Source of the DNA: a virus
Length of the DNA: 39,973 nt
Strand: one strand, 5' to 3'
IMG/VR virus record: IMGVR_UViG_3300046513_000257
Location: 1-39,973 of that record
Shown here: one piece after another, positions 1-7,358 of the stretch
How the letters are laid out: the number at the start of each line of letters is the position of its first letter
Position numbering within the stretch: position 1 is the first letter of the stretch
Made by a program: the position numbers and the translations under genes
The notes under the pieces: generated by a model
Seen by the model: only the letters and a program-made list of their open reading frames with translations
Database searches by the model: none
Told to the model about the DNA's origin: nothing

Positions 1-2
1 TC

Positions 3-218
3 GATCCCCAACATTGCTGGTACGTCGGCGACGACCTGCGCGACGTCGAAGCGGGCCAGGCCGCCGGCATGGTGACCGTGGCTTGCGGCTGGGGCTATTG
101 CGGCGCCATCGATCCGGCTACCTGGGGGGCTGATCTGCTGCTCGATACGCCGCACCACCTGCTCGAGACGCTGCGCGGCGTTGTGTCGGGTGCGCGCGCT
201 GCAGCTACCGCCGTCTGA
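3..218 (+). CDS. gph: Phosphoglycolate phosphatase (HAD family), C-terminal fragment
   Basis: The gene enters from the left edge, so only about 71 C-terminal residues are present. The reading frame begins DPQHCWYVGDDLRDVEAG and continues through QAAGMVTVACGWGY. The VGDDLRDVEAG stretch is HAD motif IV, where acidic residues hold Mg2+, and the following segment is typical of Gph/PGP phosphatases, which hydrolyse 2-phosphoglycolate in the cytosol. The stop codon is TGA at 216-218. A close relative acting on another sugar phosphate cannot be excluded because the cap domain and nucleophile are outside the window. This is host chromosome, not prophage. Confidence 0.8.
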   Translation, partial: DPQHCWYVGDDLRDVEAGQAAGMVTVACGWGYCGAIDPATWGADLLLDTPHHLLETLRGVVSGARAAATAV

Positions 219-230
219 TTGTTTGCAGTA

Positions 231-260
231 TTTGGCCGTGTTTGGCCGTGTTTGGCCGTT
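231..260. repeat. Three tandem 10-bp repeats (TTTGGCCGTG)
   Basis: Three consecutive copies, TTTGGCCGTG, TTTGGCCGTG and TTTGGCCGTT (the first begins at 231 after a GTTTGCAGTA variant), lie just after the phosphatase stop codon. They have no dyad symmetry and no T-run, so they are not an obvious terminator. Probably slippage-generated; no function assigned. Confidence 0.6.
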
Positions 261-460
261 GCGCCTGGCGTGACGGCTGGCGGCGCTTTGCTTGTTGCGT
301 GGCCGCGCGTCGGTTAGTTGCAAAAAATCTTCCTATCGTGCGAGGGGGAAGGTTCCGCTTACACATCTTTACGATTGATACAGGGTCCGGCCTATCTATT
401 CACATTGGCCACCGGTAATCTACTCCCATACGACAACGCAACACCTCAGGAGCAGACAAC

Positions 461-1057
461 ATGGAAGCGATCAAGAGCATCTCCCGTATCCACCCGCTGA
501 TGGCAGCAGCGGCCGTATCGGTCATCGTCGTCAGCCTGGCGGGCACGGCCGCGATCACCGGCCTCCTGCCGAGCTCGCACGGCGCCCCTGAGGCAGCAGC
601 GATGCCGACCGCCCAGCTCGGCGCCAACCCGGCGTATCTGGCCGCGATGGCCCCGGTCGCCGCCCCGGTCCTGCAGCAAGGTGCTCAGCCGGTCGCCTAC
701 GCCCAGCCGATTCCGGCCGCCTATGCCCAGCCGACACAATTCGCCGCCCAAGCGGCCCCTGCCCCGGCCCCGGTCATCATCAAGGAGACCGTGATCAAGG
801 AAGTGCCGGTCAAGCAGGCGGCGCCGAAACCGCGCGCGGTCCAGCACCACACCACCTACGCCCGCAACGACGCCAACTATGCCCCCGCACCGCGTCCGGC
901 ACCGCAGCCGAACTACATCGCCATCGGCACCGGCGCTGTGGTGGGTGGCCTGCTCGGCAACCAGGTCGGCGGCGGCAACGGCCGCAAGCTGGCCACCATC
1001 GCCGGCGTCATCGGCGGCGGCATGCTGGGCAACCAGATCGCCAACCAGAACCGCTGA
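461..1057 (+). CDS. Glycine-zipper 2TM domain membrane protein
   Basis: This 198-residue protein has an N-terminal hydrophobic segment (about residues 13-36), an Ala/Pro-rich periplasmic-type linker with repeated AQP-like units (about 45-145), and a C-terminal glycine zipper (about 150-195: GTGAVVGGLLGNQVGGGNG, then GVIGGGMLGNQIANQNR). That C-terminus matches the glycine-zipper 2TM family related to SlyB and the Rickettsia 17-kDa antigen, envelope proteins of unclear role. No lipobox cysteine is present, so it is probably anchored by its N-terminal helix. AGGAG at 448-452 supports the ATG at 461. It is a host gene upstream of ssrA. Confidence 0.85.
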   Translation: MEAIKSISRIHPLMAAAAVSVIVVSLAGTAAITGLLPSSHGAPEAAAMPTAQLGANPAYLAAMAPVAAPVLQQGAQPVAYAQPIPAAYAQPTQFAAQAAPAPAPVIIKETVIKEVPVKQAAPKPRAVQHHTTYARNDANYAPAPRPAPQPNYIAIGTGAVVGGLLGNQVGGGNGRKLATIAGVIGGGMLGNQIANQNR

Positions 1058-1118
1058 GCTACAGTTCGCCCGGAACGCAGTATTTACACTTAGTGACACT
1101 TCCGCTCAGTAAGTTCAC

Positions 1119-1146
1119 TGCATTCCGGTGCGGGTTGGAGTACAAT
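1119..1146 (+). promoter_or_regulatory. Putative ssrA promoter
   Basis: TACAAT at 1141-1146 is a good sigma-70 -10 hexamer, placed so that transcription would start about 10 nt ahead of the mature tmRNA 5' end at 1163. A weak -35 candidate is TGCATT at 1119-1124 with a 16-bp spacer. The leader would be trimmed by RNase P. Confidence 0.45.
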
Positions 1147-1162
1147 GACTGTTCTTTCGTTG

Positions 1163-1521
1163 GGGGGCGACCTGGTTTCGACGTGGGTTGCAAAGCAGCG
1201 CAGGGCATACCGAGGACTGGTTACCTCGTAAATACATCCAGAAATCAATAACTGCAAACGATAACTCGTACGCACTCGCAGCTTAATTGCTGCTAGCTCT
1301 ACACTACCTCGCCTCTGGGGTGGGCCGCAAGGCAAGTAGAGTCATTTACAGAGGCTAGGACTCAACCGGGTTACTTGGTTGCTTCCGAAATTTAAGGTAA
1401 CTCGCTGGTACACAGGGTGCACATCCCCGTTGTGCCGGTTAAATTAAATGATAGTGCTAAGTATGTAGAACTGTCTGTAGAGTGCTTGCGGACGAGGGTT
1501 CGATTCCCTCCGCCTCCACCA
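1163..1521 (+). ncRNA. ssrA: tmRNA (10Sa RNA)
   Basis: tmRNA rescues stalled ribosomes and tags the nascent chain for proteolysis together with SmpB. The 5' end GGGGGCG (1163-1169) pairs with CGCCTCC just before the terminal ACCA (1518-1521), forming the alanyl acceptor stem with one G-U pair. The conserved GGTTTCGACGTGGG-type block follows near 1174, and the tRNA-like TTCGATTCCCTCC T arm lies at 1499-1511. The tag frame runs from GCA at 1254 to TAA at 1284-1286 and encodes ANDNSYALAA, ending in the ClpXP-type signal. The length of 359 nt is normal. The last 25 nt are shared with the phage attachment core, so the 3' end seen here is supplied by the prophage and leaves the gene intact. Confidence 0.97.
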
Positions 1522-1524
1522 GTA
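1497..1524 (+). other. attL core, prophage left attachment site
   Basis: This 28-bp segment, spanning the ssrA T arm, acceptor strand and CCA plus GTA, is identical to 39624-39651. The bases flanking the repeat differ on both sides. The tyrosine integrase gene ends about 100 bp away. Targeting the 3' end of ssrA is a well-known habit of tyrosine-recombinase elements. Confidence 0.95.
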
Positions 1525-1624
1525 CACTGTTAAGAATCAAGTACTTAGCTACTTGAGGACGTCATAAGTTGGGGTCGTTTAGGGCTGAATTAGCTCGGCA
1601 ATGCCAACATAATGACAGCATGAA

Positions 1625-2809
1625 TTAGGACGCCCCGGATACCTTCGCGGCGTCCTTTTTCTTTCCGTAGACTGCCTCCGCTCTGCTGCCGGCCTGGTCG
1701 TCGGCGTCCGGCATCCAGCGCCCGTAGCGACGGATGATCATTGACCAGTCGGCGTGGCCCATCTGCTGCGCGACCCACATCGGGTGCTCGCCCGAAGACA
1801 GCATCATGCTGGCGTACGTGTGGCGGGTCTGGTAGGGGTAGCGGTAGCGCACGCCCGCGCGCTTGAGTGCCCAGGTCCAGAGCGTCTTCCTGATCGGCTG
1901 GTCTCCGGTCCACCGCTCCAGCGTCTGCGGATTCTGGAACACCTCATTCCCGGCCAGGTAGGTGTGAGCCTTCTGGGCTGTCAGCGCCTCCAGGGCCATG
2001 TCCAGCAGCTTGACCTCGCGCCGGCCTGATGCCGTCTTCGGCGCCTCCGGAGCGTCTGCGTGCTGGGTTTGCGCTTTCGATACCCGCACCACGCCGCGCA
2101 AGAAATCGACGTCGCCCCAATCCAGTGCCACCAGCTCCGAAGTGCGCAAGCCGGTCCAGAATGCGAACTGCACCAGGTTCCGGCCCTGCCCTTCCAGCGC
2201 CGCCAGGATCGCCGACTGCTCCACCCGGTCGAACGGGTCGATCTCATCCTCGTTCGGCTCTTCCTTTTTCCGATATGTGTAGCCTGCCAGCGGGTTCACC
2301 TCGATCAACTCGTCCTCGACGGCTGCCTCGAGCGCGGCGCGCAGCACGCTCTGGATGTTCCCGAGGGTCTTGTTTCCTGCAGGGTAATCCTTCAGCTTGT
2401 CGCGCACGTGCTTGCGTTTCAGCTCCGCCAGCTTCAGTTTCCCGAACCACGGATCGAGCTTGCCGATCACGATCTTGCGGTAGGTGTCGTAGGTGCTAGC
2501 TTTGCGCTCCACCTTCTGCTCGTCCAGCCACGCGTCGAGGAAGTCGCCGACCGTCTTCAGCTCGCCCGGCGTCGCCGTTGCGGCTTCGAACCGGGCCGCG
2601 ATCTTCGAGTCCGGGAACGAAGCCCGGTAATCGAAGTTGCCGGCGGCGATCGCGTGCAGGATCGCCGCGCGGTGCTGCTCCGCCCGCTTCAGATTAGCGG
2701 CGGTGGGCTTGAGGGGAACCCTTTCCCGGCAGCGGACGCCACGGTACATGAAACTGATTTCGATGCTGCTTTCCGACGCAGCTTTAATACCCCGCCCGTC
2801 TCTACCCAT
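1625..2809 (-). CDS. int: Tyrosine-family site-specific integrase
   Basis: This 394-residue recombinase catalyses integration and excision at ssrA. The N-terminus (about residues 7-60: GIKAASESSIEISFMYRG) matches the DUF3596-type arm-binding domain. A SAM-like core-binding domain lies at about 85-175, and the catalytic domain at about 195-375. Visible catalytic residues are R222 in TGLRTSEL, a candidate K258, H330 in YQTRHTYAS, H352 in GHADWS and nucleophile Y362 in RRYGRW. Gln occupies the usual first His of the HxxR box, as in some family members. Its start overlaps the excisionase gene by about 120 bp in another frame, as in lambda xis-int. It is the last gene of the leftward operon and lies next to attL. 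Confidence 0.95.
   Translation of the reverse strand: MGRDGRGIKAASESSIEISFMYRGVRCRERVPLKPTAANLKRAEQHRAAILHAIAAGNFDYRASFPDSKIAARFEAATATPGELKTVGDFLDAWLDEQKVERKASTYDTYRKIVIGKLDPWFGKLKLAELKRKHVRDKLKDYPAGNKTLGNIQSVLRAALEAAVEDELIEVNPLAGYTYRKKEEPNEDEIDPFDRVEQSAILAALEGQGRNLVQFAFWTGLRTSELVALDWGDVDFLRGVVRVSKAQTQHADAPEAPKTASGRREVKLLDMALEALTAQKAHTYLAGNEVFQNPQTLERWTGDQPIRKTLWTWALKRAGVRYRYPYQTRHTYASMMLSSGEHPMWVAQQMGHADWSMIIRRYGRWMPDADDQAGSRAEAVYGKKKDAAKVSGAS
1628..1660 (+). terminator. Intrinsic terminator downstream of ssrA, inside the int 3' end
   Basis: GGACGCC (1628-1634) and GGCGTCC (1649-1655) form a 7-bp stem with a 14-nt loop, followed by TTTTT (1656-1660). It points in the ssrA direction and overlaps the last codons of the oppositely oriented integrase gene. 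It may replace the native ssrA terminator displaced to beyond attR. Confidence 0.55.
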
Positions 2810-2964
2810 TCGTCATACCCTTCCTTATTGATCAGGATCCGGCCATCCGGAGCCTTTTTCCATTCGCGATCCTCCCGCCAGATGCCGTCTCGGATCTTCG
2901 TGCGGATGGCGTCTTCCGTGTAGCCGGACTCTTCGGCAAATTTCGAAATTGTCACATAGCGCAT
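2689..2964 (-). CDS. xis: Excisionase, small winged-helix DNA-binding protein
   Basis: The 91-residue product begins MRYVTISKFAEESGYTEDAI, a MerR/excisionase-type helix-turn-helix, and continues with WREDREWKKAPDGRILINKEGYDEWV, the usual wing of phage excisionases that bias the integrase toward excision. The C-terminal 35 residues are basic, of low complexity, and overlap the integrase start in another frame. GGAGGG immediately precedes two ATG codons; the second (2964) has the better spacing, while 2967 is the alternative. The position directly upstream of int supports the assignment. Confidence 0.8.
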   Translation of the reverse strand: MRYVTISKFAEESGYTEDAIRTKIRDGIWREDREWKKAPDGRILINKEGYDEWVETGGVLKLRRKAASKSVSCTVASAAGKGFPSSPPPLI

Positions 2965-2973
2965 CATCCCTCC

Positions 2974-3174
2974 CTATTCCATCCCCGATTCCGGATACCG
3001 ACGGCGCTCCTCGCGCGGCGGCACATCGTCGGCGCCCGGGCGAATCGTTCCGCGCACGCGCAGCAGCGGCGCAGCGCGCCCGCGCCGGTCGTAGCATGGC
3101 CGGCGTCGATCGCTGATCGCGTCGTAGAACTGCTTCTGGCCTTGGCGGCGGTCTTGGCCACGTTCGATCAGCAT
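2974..3174 (-). CDS. Small basic protein, unknown function
   Basis: This 66-residue protein (starting MLIERGQDRRQGQKQFYDAI) is very rich in Arg and Asp and has no recognisable domain. It starts inside the upstream gene (stop at 3168-3170) and ends just before the excisionase, so it fits the tightly packed leftward operon. An overlapping frame of similar length (2964-3161) looks less natural because of its Ser/Thr/Ala-rich, Cys-clustered composition. Membership in the operon is fairly safe; function is unknown. Confidence 0.55.
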   Translation of the reverse strand: MLIERGQDRRQGQKQFYDAISDRRRPCYDRRGRAAPLLRVRGTIRPGADDVPPREERRRYPESGME

Positions 3175-3503
3175 GCTGCACCTCGCGCGATGTCGCGGAG
3201 ATCGCCGGCCGTGTTCTCGCAGTCCACGCCTTCGAGGATGTCGGCCGCGAACAGCAGCTTGTTGATCTGCTGGGGCGTGAGCGCTGCCGGCGCCGGCAGC
3301 TCTCCGGAATTTCCGGATACCTCAAGCGGCGCGATCTCCAGCAGCCTTGCCACCTCGGCCGCCGTCCCGATCGCGATAAAGCGCTCGGTGCCCGGGATGG
3401 GGATCACGTTCGCGGCCGTCTTCGTGCACTGCTGGTGGCCGATCGCCGCTGCGATCAGGCGGATTTTCGTGTGCTCGCATAGGGTGTCGTTAGTTTTTTC
3501 CAT
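3168..3503 (-). CDS. Conserved-looking phage protein, unknown function
   Basis: The 111-residue product begins MEKTNDTLCEHTKIRLIAAA. It is mostly helical in composition, with a hydrophobic middle (about residues 25-60) and a C-terminal segment, LTPQQINKLLFAADILEGVD, that looks like a folded helical pair. An in-frame upstream start at 3566 would add an Arg/Ser-rich tail lying in the neighbouring gene, so the ATG at 3503 is preferred. It overlaps the start of the next gene, consistent with coupled translation. No family recognised. Confidence 0.65.
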   Translation of the reverse strand: MEKTNDTLCEHTKIRLIAAAIGHQQCTKTAANVIPIPGTERFIAIGTAAEVARLLEIAPLEVSGNSGELPAPAALTPQQINKLLFAADILEGVDCENTAGDLRDIARGAAC

Positions 3504-3885
3504 ATCGTGCTTTCGGTAGAGGTTCCGGCGCTGGGCCGTGCTCGATCGTGCTGTAGACGCTTTCAAATCCGAGGTATGGCTGCAGCTCGCCGGGCCGCTC
3601 GGCGCCGAAGTAGATGTTCTTCACCAGCGCGCGGCCGTTGTGCGCCAGGTTGAAAAGCACATGCCCCATGCAGCAGCCAATCTTATGGCGCTCTCGGATG
3701 TCGGCGAAGTCACTCCAGCCCAGCCACTGGCCCACGCGCTCGTTCAACCTGGCCACCAGCTCGTCCATCACCGGCGCAGAGAATCCGCGCTCCCATGCGT
3801 CTTGGACGTCCGGCGGACCGTATTTCAGTGGCCGGTTTGGGTTTCGCGTCGGCTTCGGCTCGTCGAACAGTCCGAGCTGGTTCAC
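3490..3885 (-). CDS. Phage protein of unknown function (GTG start)
   Basis: A 131-residue protein reading VNQLGLFDEPKPTRNPNRPL at the N-terminus, followed by a helical region (ERGFSAPVMDELVARLNERV and onward) and a block with clustered His/Cys (ERHKIGCCMGHVLFNLAHN, about residues 67-85). The start is GTG at 3885, which shares bases with the TGA of the upstream HTH gene (GTGA). A longer in-frame reading to 4365 is rejected because it runs through that HTH gene. The LGLFDEP opening resembles short clamp-binding-like peptides seen in phage DNA-metabolism proteins, but no function can be assigned. Confidence 0.65.
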   Translation of the reverse strand: MNQLGLFDEPKPTRNPNRPLKYGPPDVQDAWERGFSAPVMDELVARLNERVGQWLGWSDFADIRERHKIGCCMGHVLFNLAHNGRALVKNIYFGAERPGELQPYLGFESVYSTIEHGPAPEPLPKARYGKN

Positions 3886-4295
3886 GATGCAGCTCCCCGC
3901 GCCGGCCCGAACAGCGCCGCGACCAGCGGATCCCGCTGCATGCCGATCTGGCGCGCCGGCACGATCCACGCGCGCGACGGCTCGACCTCCTCCAGCTCTT
4001 CGGCTGTCGCTTCCTGCAGCGGCGCGCGGCCGGCTGCCCACATCTCGGGCTGGCGGCCACCCTGCATGACAGTCCGGTGCGCCTCGCCCATCTCGTCCAA
4101 GTAGCACATGTACCGATATACCGTGGGGCGCTTCAGGCCCAGCTGCCCTGCGATGTCCGCCACGGCCATCTGGCGCTCGGCCAGCAGTGCGCGGATCCGC
4201 TCGAGCACCTGCTCGCGGAGGGCGATCATTTCGGCGGCGGAAGGGCGCGATTCGCTGGCCGCCGGTCGTGCGCGTTTCTTCGTAGAGGTATTCAT
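3882..4295 (-). CDS. Winged helix-turn-helix DNA-binding protein
   Basis: This 137-residue protein has a basic N-terminus (KKRARPAASESRPS), a long helix (about 22-45), and a clear winged HTH at about 45-75: MAVADIAGQLGLKRPTVYRY followed by MCYLDEMGEAHRT, resembling IclR/ArsR-type domains. The C-terminal half lacks a known effector domain. It is coupled on both sides: its ATG overlaps the upstream stop (ATGA) and its own TGA overlaps the downstream GTG. A role as an early transcription regulator is inferred; its targets are unknown. Confidence 0.75.
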   Translation of the reverse strand: MNTSTKKRARPAASESRPSAAEMIALREQVLERIRALLAERQMAVADIAGQLGLKRPTVYRYMCYLDEMGEAHRTVMQGGRQPEMWAAGRAPLQEATAEELEEVEPSRAWIVPARQIGMQRDPLVAALFGPARGAAS

Positions 4296-4495
4296 TTCGA
4301 TTCCTCAGTGTGGTCATTGCCTGCGCCGTGCTGGTACTGCGGGCACGCGCGCGCCACCTCACCACGCCGGTTCGCCAGCGGCAGGCATGGCAAGCGGTAC
4401 ACCATGCGGAAGGCGCCGCCGCCGGCCAAGCTCAGGTAGTTGATGCCCTGGGCGCAGCGGTCCTCGCCAACGTGGGTGAAGTGGGCGCAGGTCAT
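4292..4495 (-). CDS. Small cysteine-containing protein, unknown function
   Basis: The 67-residue product starts MTCAHFTHVGEDRCAQGINY and carries four Cys (C3, C14, C37 and C51) with several His, which could bind a metal ion. The start lies one base after the TGA of the upstream gene, and its stop overlaps the next ATG (ATGA). Similar Cys-rich small proteins are common in early phage operons. No function is assigned. Confidence 0.6.
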   Translation of the reverse strand: MTCAHFTHVGEDRCAQGINYLSLAGGGAFRMVYRLPCLPLANRRGEVARACPQYQHGAGNDHTEESK

Positions 4496-4496
4496 G

Positions 4497-5024
4497 TCAG
4501 GCAGCCTTGCGCATGTTGTCCGGGAACAGGTCGTCGGCGGTCTTCGCCTCCGGCGGCGTCAGCGTCAGCTCGATGTCGCGCTGGATGAACTCGCACAGCT
4601 TGCCGACGTCATCGGCGTCCGCGTGCACGGTCATGCGGAAGGTGATCGCGACCGACCCACCGTTCTGGGGCTCGAAACAGAAGTGGTCGATCTTCACCTC
4701 CTCGAGCACGATGTTGCTGTCGCCGCCCAGGCCGTAGTCCACCTCGGCGGTGTAGCCCGCCGCTTCCCAATCCCACTTGATGGTGCCCATCTTCGGGTAG
4801 CGCAGCTGAGTGAGGCTTTCGCCTTCCGTCACTTGGTCGACCAGGTCGGGATTCTCGTCCTTCTTGAAGAGGTGCTGGCGCAGCTCATGGTGAAAGTGGA
4901 TCAGCGCCGTGCTCGGGCACATGGCTTCGATCTTCAGGTCGAGCGCGGGCTTCGTGTCTTCGCCGTGCTTCTCCGCGCGCGGGTTGACGTTGGCGAGTTT
5001 TACGGTCTGGTTGAGGTCGAACAT
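4497..5024 (-). CDS. Early phage protein next to recT, unknown function
   Basis: A 175-residue protein beginning MFDLNQTVKLANVNPRAEKH. The body is rich in beta-forming segments (ALDLKIEAMCPSTALIHFHH; SVAITFRMTVHADADD) and it ends with an acidic/basic tail (DDLFPDNMRKAA). AGGAGATG precedes the ATG at 5024 with good spacing. Its closeness to RecT and the exonuclease suggests a DNA-metabolism accessory role. The compact beta-rich body followed by a short tail recalls ssDNA-binding proteins, but no OB-fold signature could be confirmed by eye, so it is left unnamed. Confidence 0.7.
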   Translation of the reverse strand: MFDLNQTVKLANVNPRAEKHGEDTKPALDLKIEAMCPSTALIHFHHELRQHLFKKDENPDLVDQVTEGESLTQLRYPKMGTIKWDWEAAGYTAEVDYGLGGDSNIVLEEVKIDHFCFEPQNGGSVAITFRMTVHADADDVGKLCEFIQRDIELTLTPPEAKTADDLFPDNMRKAA

Positions 5025-5027
5025 TGG

Positions 5028-5276
5028 TTACATCTCCTGGTCCTGGTTGGAGTGGTTGGTGGGGTGCTGCTGGTATTTCAGATAGGCTTTCCGGATCCGC
5101 TCGTTCCAGCGCTGCTCGGCGGCCGGGTCACGGTCCAGCTCGGCGCGGGAGCCGACTTCGCACAGCTCCTTCACCCGGCGCGCGGCGGCCTGTTCGCCGT
5201 CGACGCCGAGGAAGCCCTGGAAATCGCGCTCCTTGCAACGCAGGACGGTCCAACGGCAGGCGGTCTGGCCGGCCAT
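5028..5276 (-). CDS. Small phage protein, unknown function
   Basis: The 82-residue product (MAGQTACRWTVLRCKERDFQ...) is charged, with an amphipathic helix around residues 25-45 (GEQAAARRVKELCEVGSRAE) and a polar, Gln/Asn-rich C-terminus. GGAGAT lies ahead of the ATG, just after the recT stop, placing it in the recombination cluster. No domain recognised. Confidence 0.6.
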   Translation of the reverse strand: MAGQTACRWTVLRCKERDFQGFLGVDGEQAAARRVKELCEVGSRAELDRDPAAEQRWNERIRKAYLKYQQHPTNHSNQDQEM

Positions 5277-5280
5277 CGGA

Positions 5281-6342
5281 TCAATCTCCGACCAGCTCGA
5301 CGCGGCGCTGCTTGTACAGCTCGGTCAGCTTGGCCTGGTCCGTTGCGTCCGGCACGTCGCGGATCTCGTCCGCCATGACGTCCAGCGCCTCGACGTCGTT
5401 GCATGCGGTAATGCGCTTGAACATCCCGTCGTAGATGCCATTGCCGCTCGATTGTTGGCCGGCCTGCTGCTGCGCTCCCTGCTGCACATGGCCGGCCGCC
5501 AGCGGCGTTGAATCGCCGTCCAGTTCAAGCGGCGGCTCGACCTCGGTGAAGTTGCCGTCGATGATTGCGCTGTTCTGCTGGCTGACGCCTGCTTCGGCCT
5601 GCTCATCCAGGCTCACCGCCTGCTGGATCTCGATCGACACCGGCAGGAACTTGAACAGGCGGCGGACGACCGTCTTGAGGGCCATGGCGGCGTAATCGGT
5701 CACCCAGGGGCCGTTGTCGGCCGACTTGCTCCGCGCGCGGATGCCGTCCACCTCGGCGCGGGACATCACATCGAACTGGATGCCACCGTCCTTCAGCTTC
5801 GCCACGGCGTACACGAAGCGCAGCTTGTCCGGCATGGAGCGGTTTGGGTTTTGCCAGTCCGGCGTATGGGTCAGCTTCGATTCCAGGCCCAGCGAGCAGT
5901 CGAATTCGTCGCCCTCGTACACGGCGCGCGCCTCGATGCTCACGATCTGGCCGCTGCGGCGCGCCAGGTCGATCATGCCGCGATAGCCGATGATGACCTG
6001 GGCTTCGGTGCTGACGGTCTGCCAGTGGCCGTTCACCTTCTGGCGTTTGTCGAACGGCAGGATGTAAGCGTGACCCAGGGCGTTGCCCGGTTCCAGGCCC
6101 AGCTGCGCGCACTGGATCACGGCGCCTAGGAACGACATCGGGTCGCACTGGGCCAGCTTCGGCACCTTGCGCATTTCGGTGGTGGCGATGCGTGCCATGC
6201 GCTCAGCGGTCATGTGGCGCGGCAGCGCGACCTTGAGCTGGGACTGAACAGCCGGGCTGGCCATCAGCTGCGCCAGGTCTTTCGGCTTCTCGGTCTTGGT
6301 CTGCTGGCCGGTGGCGATGGCCTTCAGTTGCGAGGTGGTCAT
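5281..6342 (-). CDS. recT: RecT-family single-strand annealing protein
   Basis: RecT binds ssDNA and promotes annealing and strand exchange during phage recombination, working with a 5'-3' exonuclease. The 353-residue protein shows the family core from about residue 30 to 260: MTAERMARIATTEMRKVPKL, DPMSFLGAVIQCAQLGLEPG, QVIIGYRGMIDLARRSGQIV and VYAVAKLKDGGIQFDVMSRA. The tail (about 270-350) is acidic and Gln-rich, with a helical end. Its start overlaps the stop of the exonuclease gene (TAAATG context) and has AAGGAG as ribosome-binding site. The exonuclease-RecT pair forms a lambda Red-like module. Confidence 0.95.
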   Translation of the reverse strand: MTTSQLKAIATGQQTKTEKPKDLAQLMASPAVQSQLKVALPRHMTAERMARIATTEMRKVPKLAQCDPMSFLGAVIQCAQLGLEPGNALGHAYILPFDKRQKVNGHWQTVSTEAQVIIGYRGMIDLARRSGQIVSIEARAVYEGDEFDCSLGLESKLTHTPDWQNPNRSMPDKLRFVYAVAKLKDGGIQFDVMSRAEVDGIRARSKSADNGPWVTDYAAMALKTVVRRLFKFLPVSIEIQQAVSLDEQAEAGVSQQNSAIIDGNFTEVEPPLELDGDSTPLAAGHVQQGAQQQAGQQSSGNGIYDGMFKRITACNDVEALDVMADEIRDVPDATDQAKLTELYKQRRVELVGD

Positions 6343-7251
6343 TTATGCGTTCTCCTTCAGTTTGGCCAGTCGGAAGTCGACATAGCGGGTAGCGTCGTAG
6401 TGGACGGTGTAGGCCTTCTTGCTGACGACCTTGCGGGTGAATGCCATGCCGTCGTTGAACTTGATCGCGCTGGCGTTGCCCATCTCGGCCAGCAGGTGGG
6501 CCTTGGCGCCGGCCAGGATCCCCTCGTAGTGGTCGCGCATCTCGGAGGCCGTACTCATCACCGCGCGCCAGTGCTCATGCATCGGGGTGGCGTCGATCAC
6601 CGTGCCGTCGGTGCCCGGGTACAGGCGCTTCAGCGTCTCGATGATGTCCCTGTGCTCGTAGTCGAGCGGCGGCTGCACCTGGGGAAGCACGTACCGGGTC
6701 CAGAATTCGGCGGCACGGGTACGCATTGCCTCGATCAACTCGTTGTCGCGCTCGACCACGTAGGGCTTGAGGTCGTCGCCAATCAGGGCAAATGCACGGC
6801 AACGGCGCGCCGACCTGATGCCCATGCCGTGCTGGATCTGCGCCAGGTAGTGCAGCGGCAGTTGGTCGGTTCCGTTGACGCCCCACTCCTTCGCCTTGAA
6901 TGGGTGGACGGTCTTGATCTCGCCGTTCTCGATCAAGCCAGTTTCGGGATCGCGGTATTCGAAGTCGATTTCGGCGGCCAGGTAGGGCAGCTCAGGGTCG
7001 ATGTAACGCTGGTTCGCCGCAACGATCTCCAGGCCGTGCTCCTCGCGGATCATGTCGAGGATGTACGGTTCCATGCGGGAGCCGCGGCGCTTGGCGCCGG
7101 CATTCTGGCCGTTCTCGACGCGCGGCTTGATCTTGTCCAGCCACAAGTCGACCACGTTGCGCCAAGGGCTCACGCCCAGGATGGCGGCGATGTCGCTGCC
7201 GCCGATGTACTTGGTGCGGTCGTGGGTGCTGGGGTCGACGATTGCGTTCAT
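6343..7251 (-). CDS. YqaJ/lambda-type viral exonuclease
   Basis: This 302-residue nuclease belongs to the YqaJ viral recombinase group (PD-(D/E)XK fold, lambda exonuclease-like), which resects dsDNA ends to provide ssDNA for RecT. Family marks are YIGGSDIAAILGVSPW at about 15-30, E61 in RMEPYIL, D96 in AAEIDFEY and E111/K113 in GEIKT, together forming the metal-binding D...ExK site. Later sequence (HYLAQIQHGMGI) matches the family helix that completes the fold. The ATG at 7251 has AAGGGA upstream; a longer in-frame reading is a low-complexity shadow of the next gene. Confidence 0.93.
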   Translation of the reverse strand: MNAIVDPSTHDRTKYIGGSDIAAILGVSPWRNVVDLWLDKIKPRVENGQNAGAKRRGSRMEPYILDMIREEHGLEIVAANQRYIDPELPYLAAEIDFEYRDPETGLIENGEIKTVHPFKAKEWGVNGTDQLPLHYLAQIQHGMGIRSARRCRAFALIGDDLKPYVVERDNELIEAMRTRAAEFWTRYVLPQVQPPLDYEHRDIIETLKRLYPGTDGTVIDATPMHEHWRAVMSTASEMRDHYEGILAGAKAHLLAEMGNASAIKFNDGMAFTRKVVSKKAYTVHYDATRYVDFRLAKLKENA

Positions 7252-7253
7252 GG

Positions 7254-7358
7254 TCAGAATCCCTTCAGATAGGTGCGCAGAGCGCGCTCGATCGCCTTGC
7301 GCGGGCCGAAGCCCACGCGCAAAGCCAGGCGGTACTGCTGGCGGATGTGGCGAATCAC
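7254..7358 (-). CDS. Possible 34-residue basic peptide
   Basis: A short frame starting GTG at 7358 reads VIRHIRQQYRLALRVGFGPR and then KAIERALRTYLKGF before a TGA at 7254-7256. Its GTG overlaps the TGA of the upstream gene (GTGA), the coupling pattern used throughout this operon, and it exactly fills the gap to the exonuclease gene. The peptide is strongly basic and amphipathic. It could be a real micro-protein or only a translational bridge. Confidence 0.5.
   Translation of the reverse strand: MIRHIRQQYRLALRVGFGPRKAIERALRTYLKGF

Noticed and set aside
231-260. Short tandem repeats as iterons or an origin
   Set aside because: Only three 10-bp units, no AT-rich region or replication gene nearby, located in host sequence.
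4440-5378. 312-residue plus-strand open frame opposite the early leftward genes
   Set aside because: Composition is that of a complementary-strand shadow, and the minus strand carries coupled genes with ribosome-binding sites.
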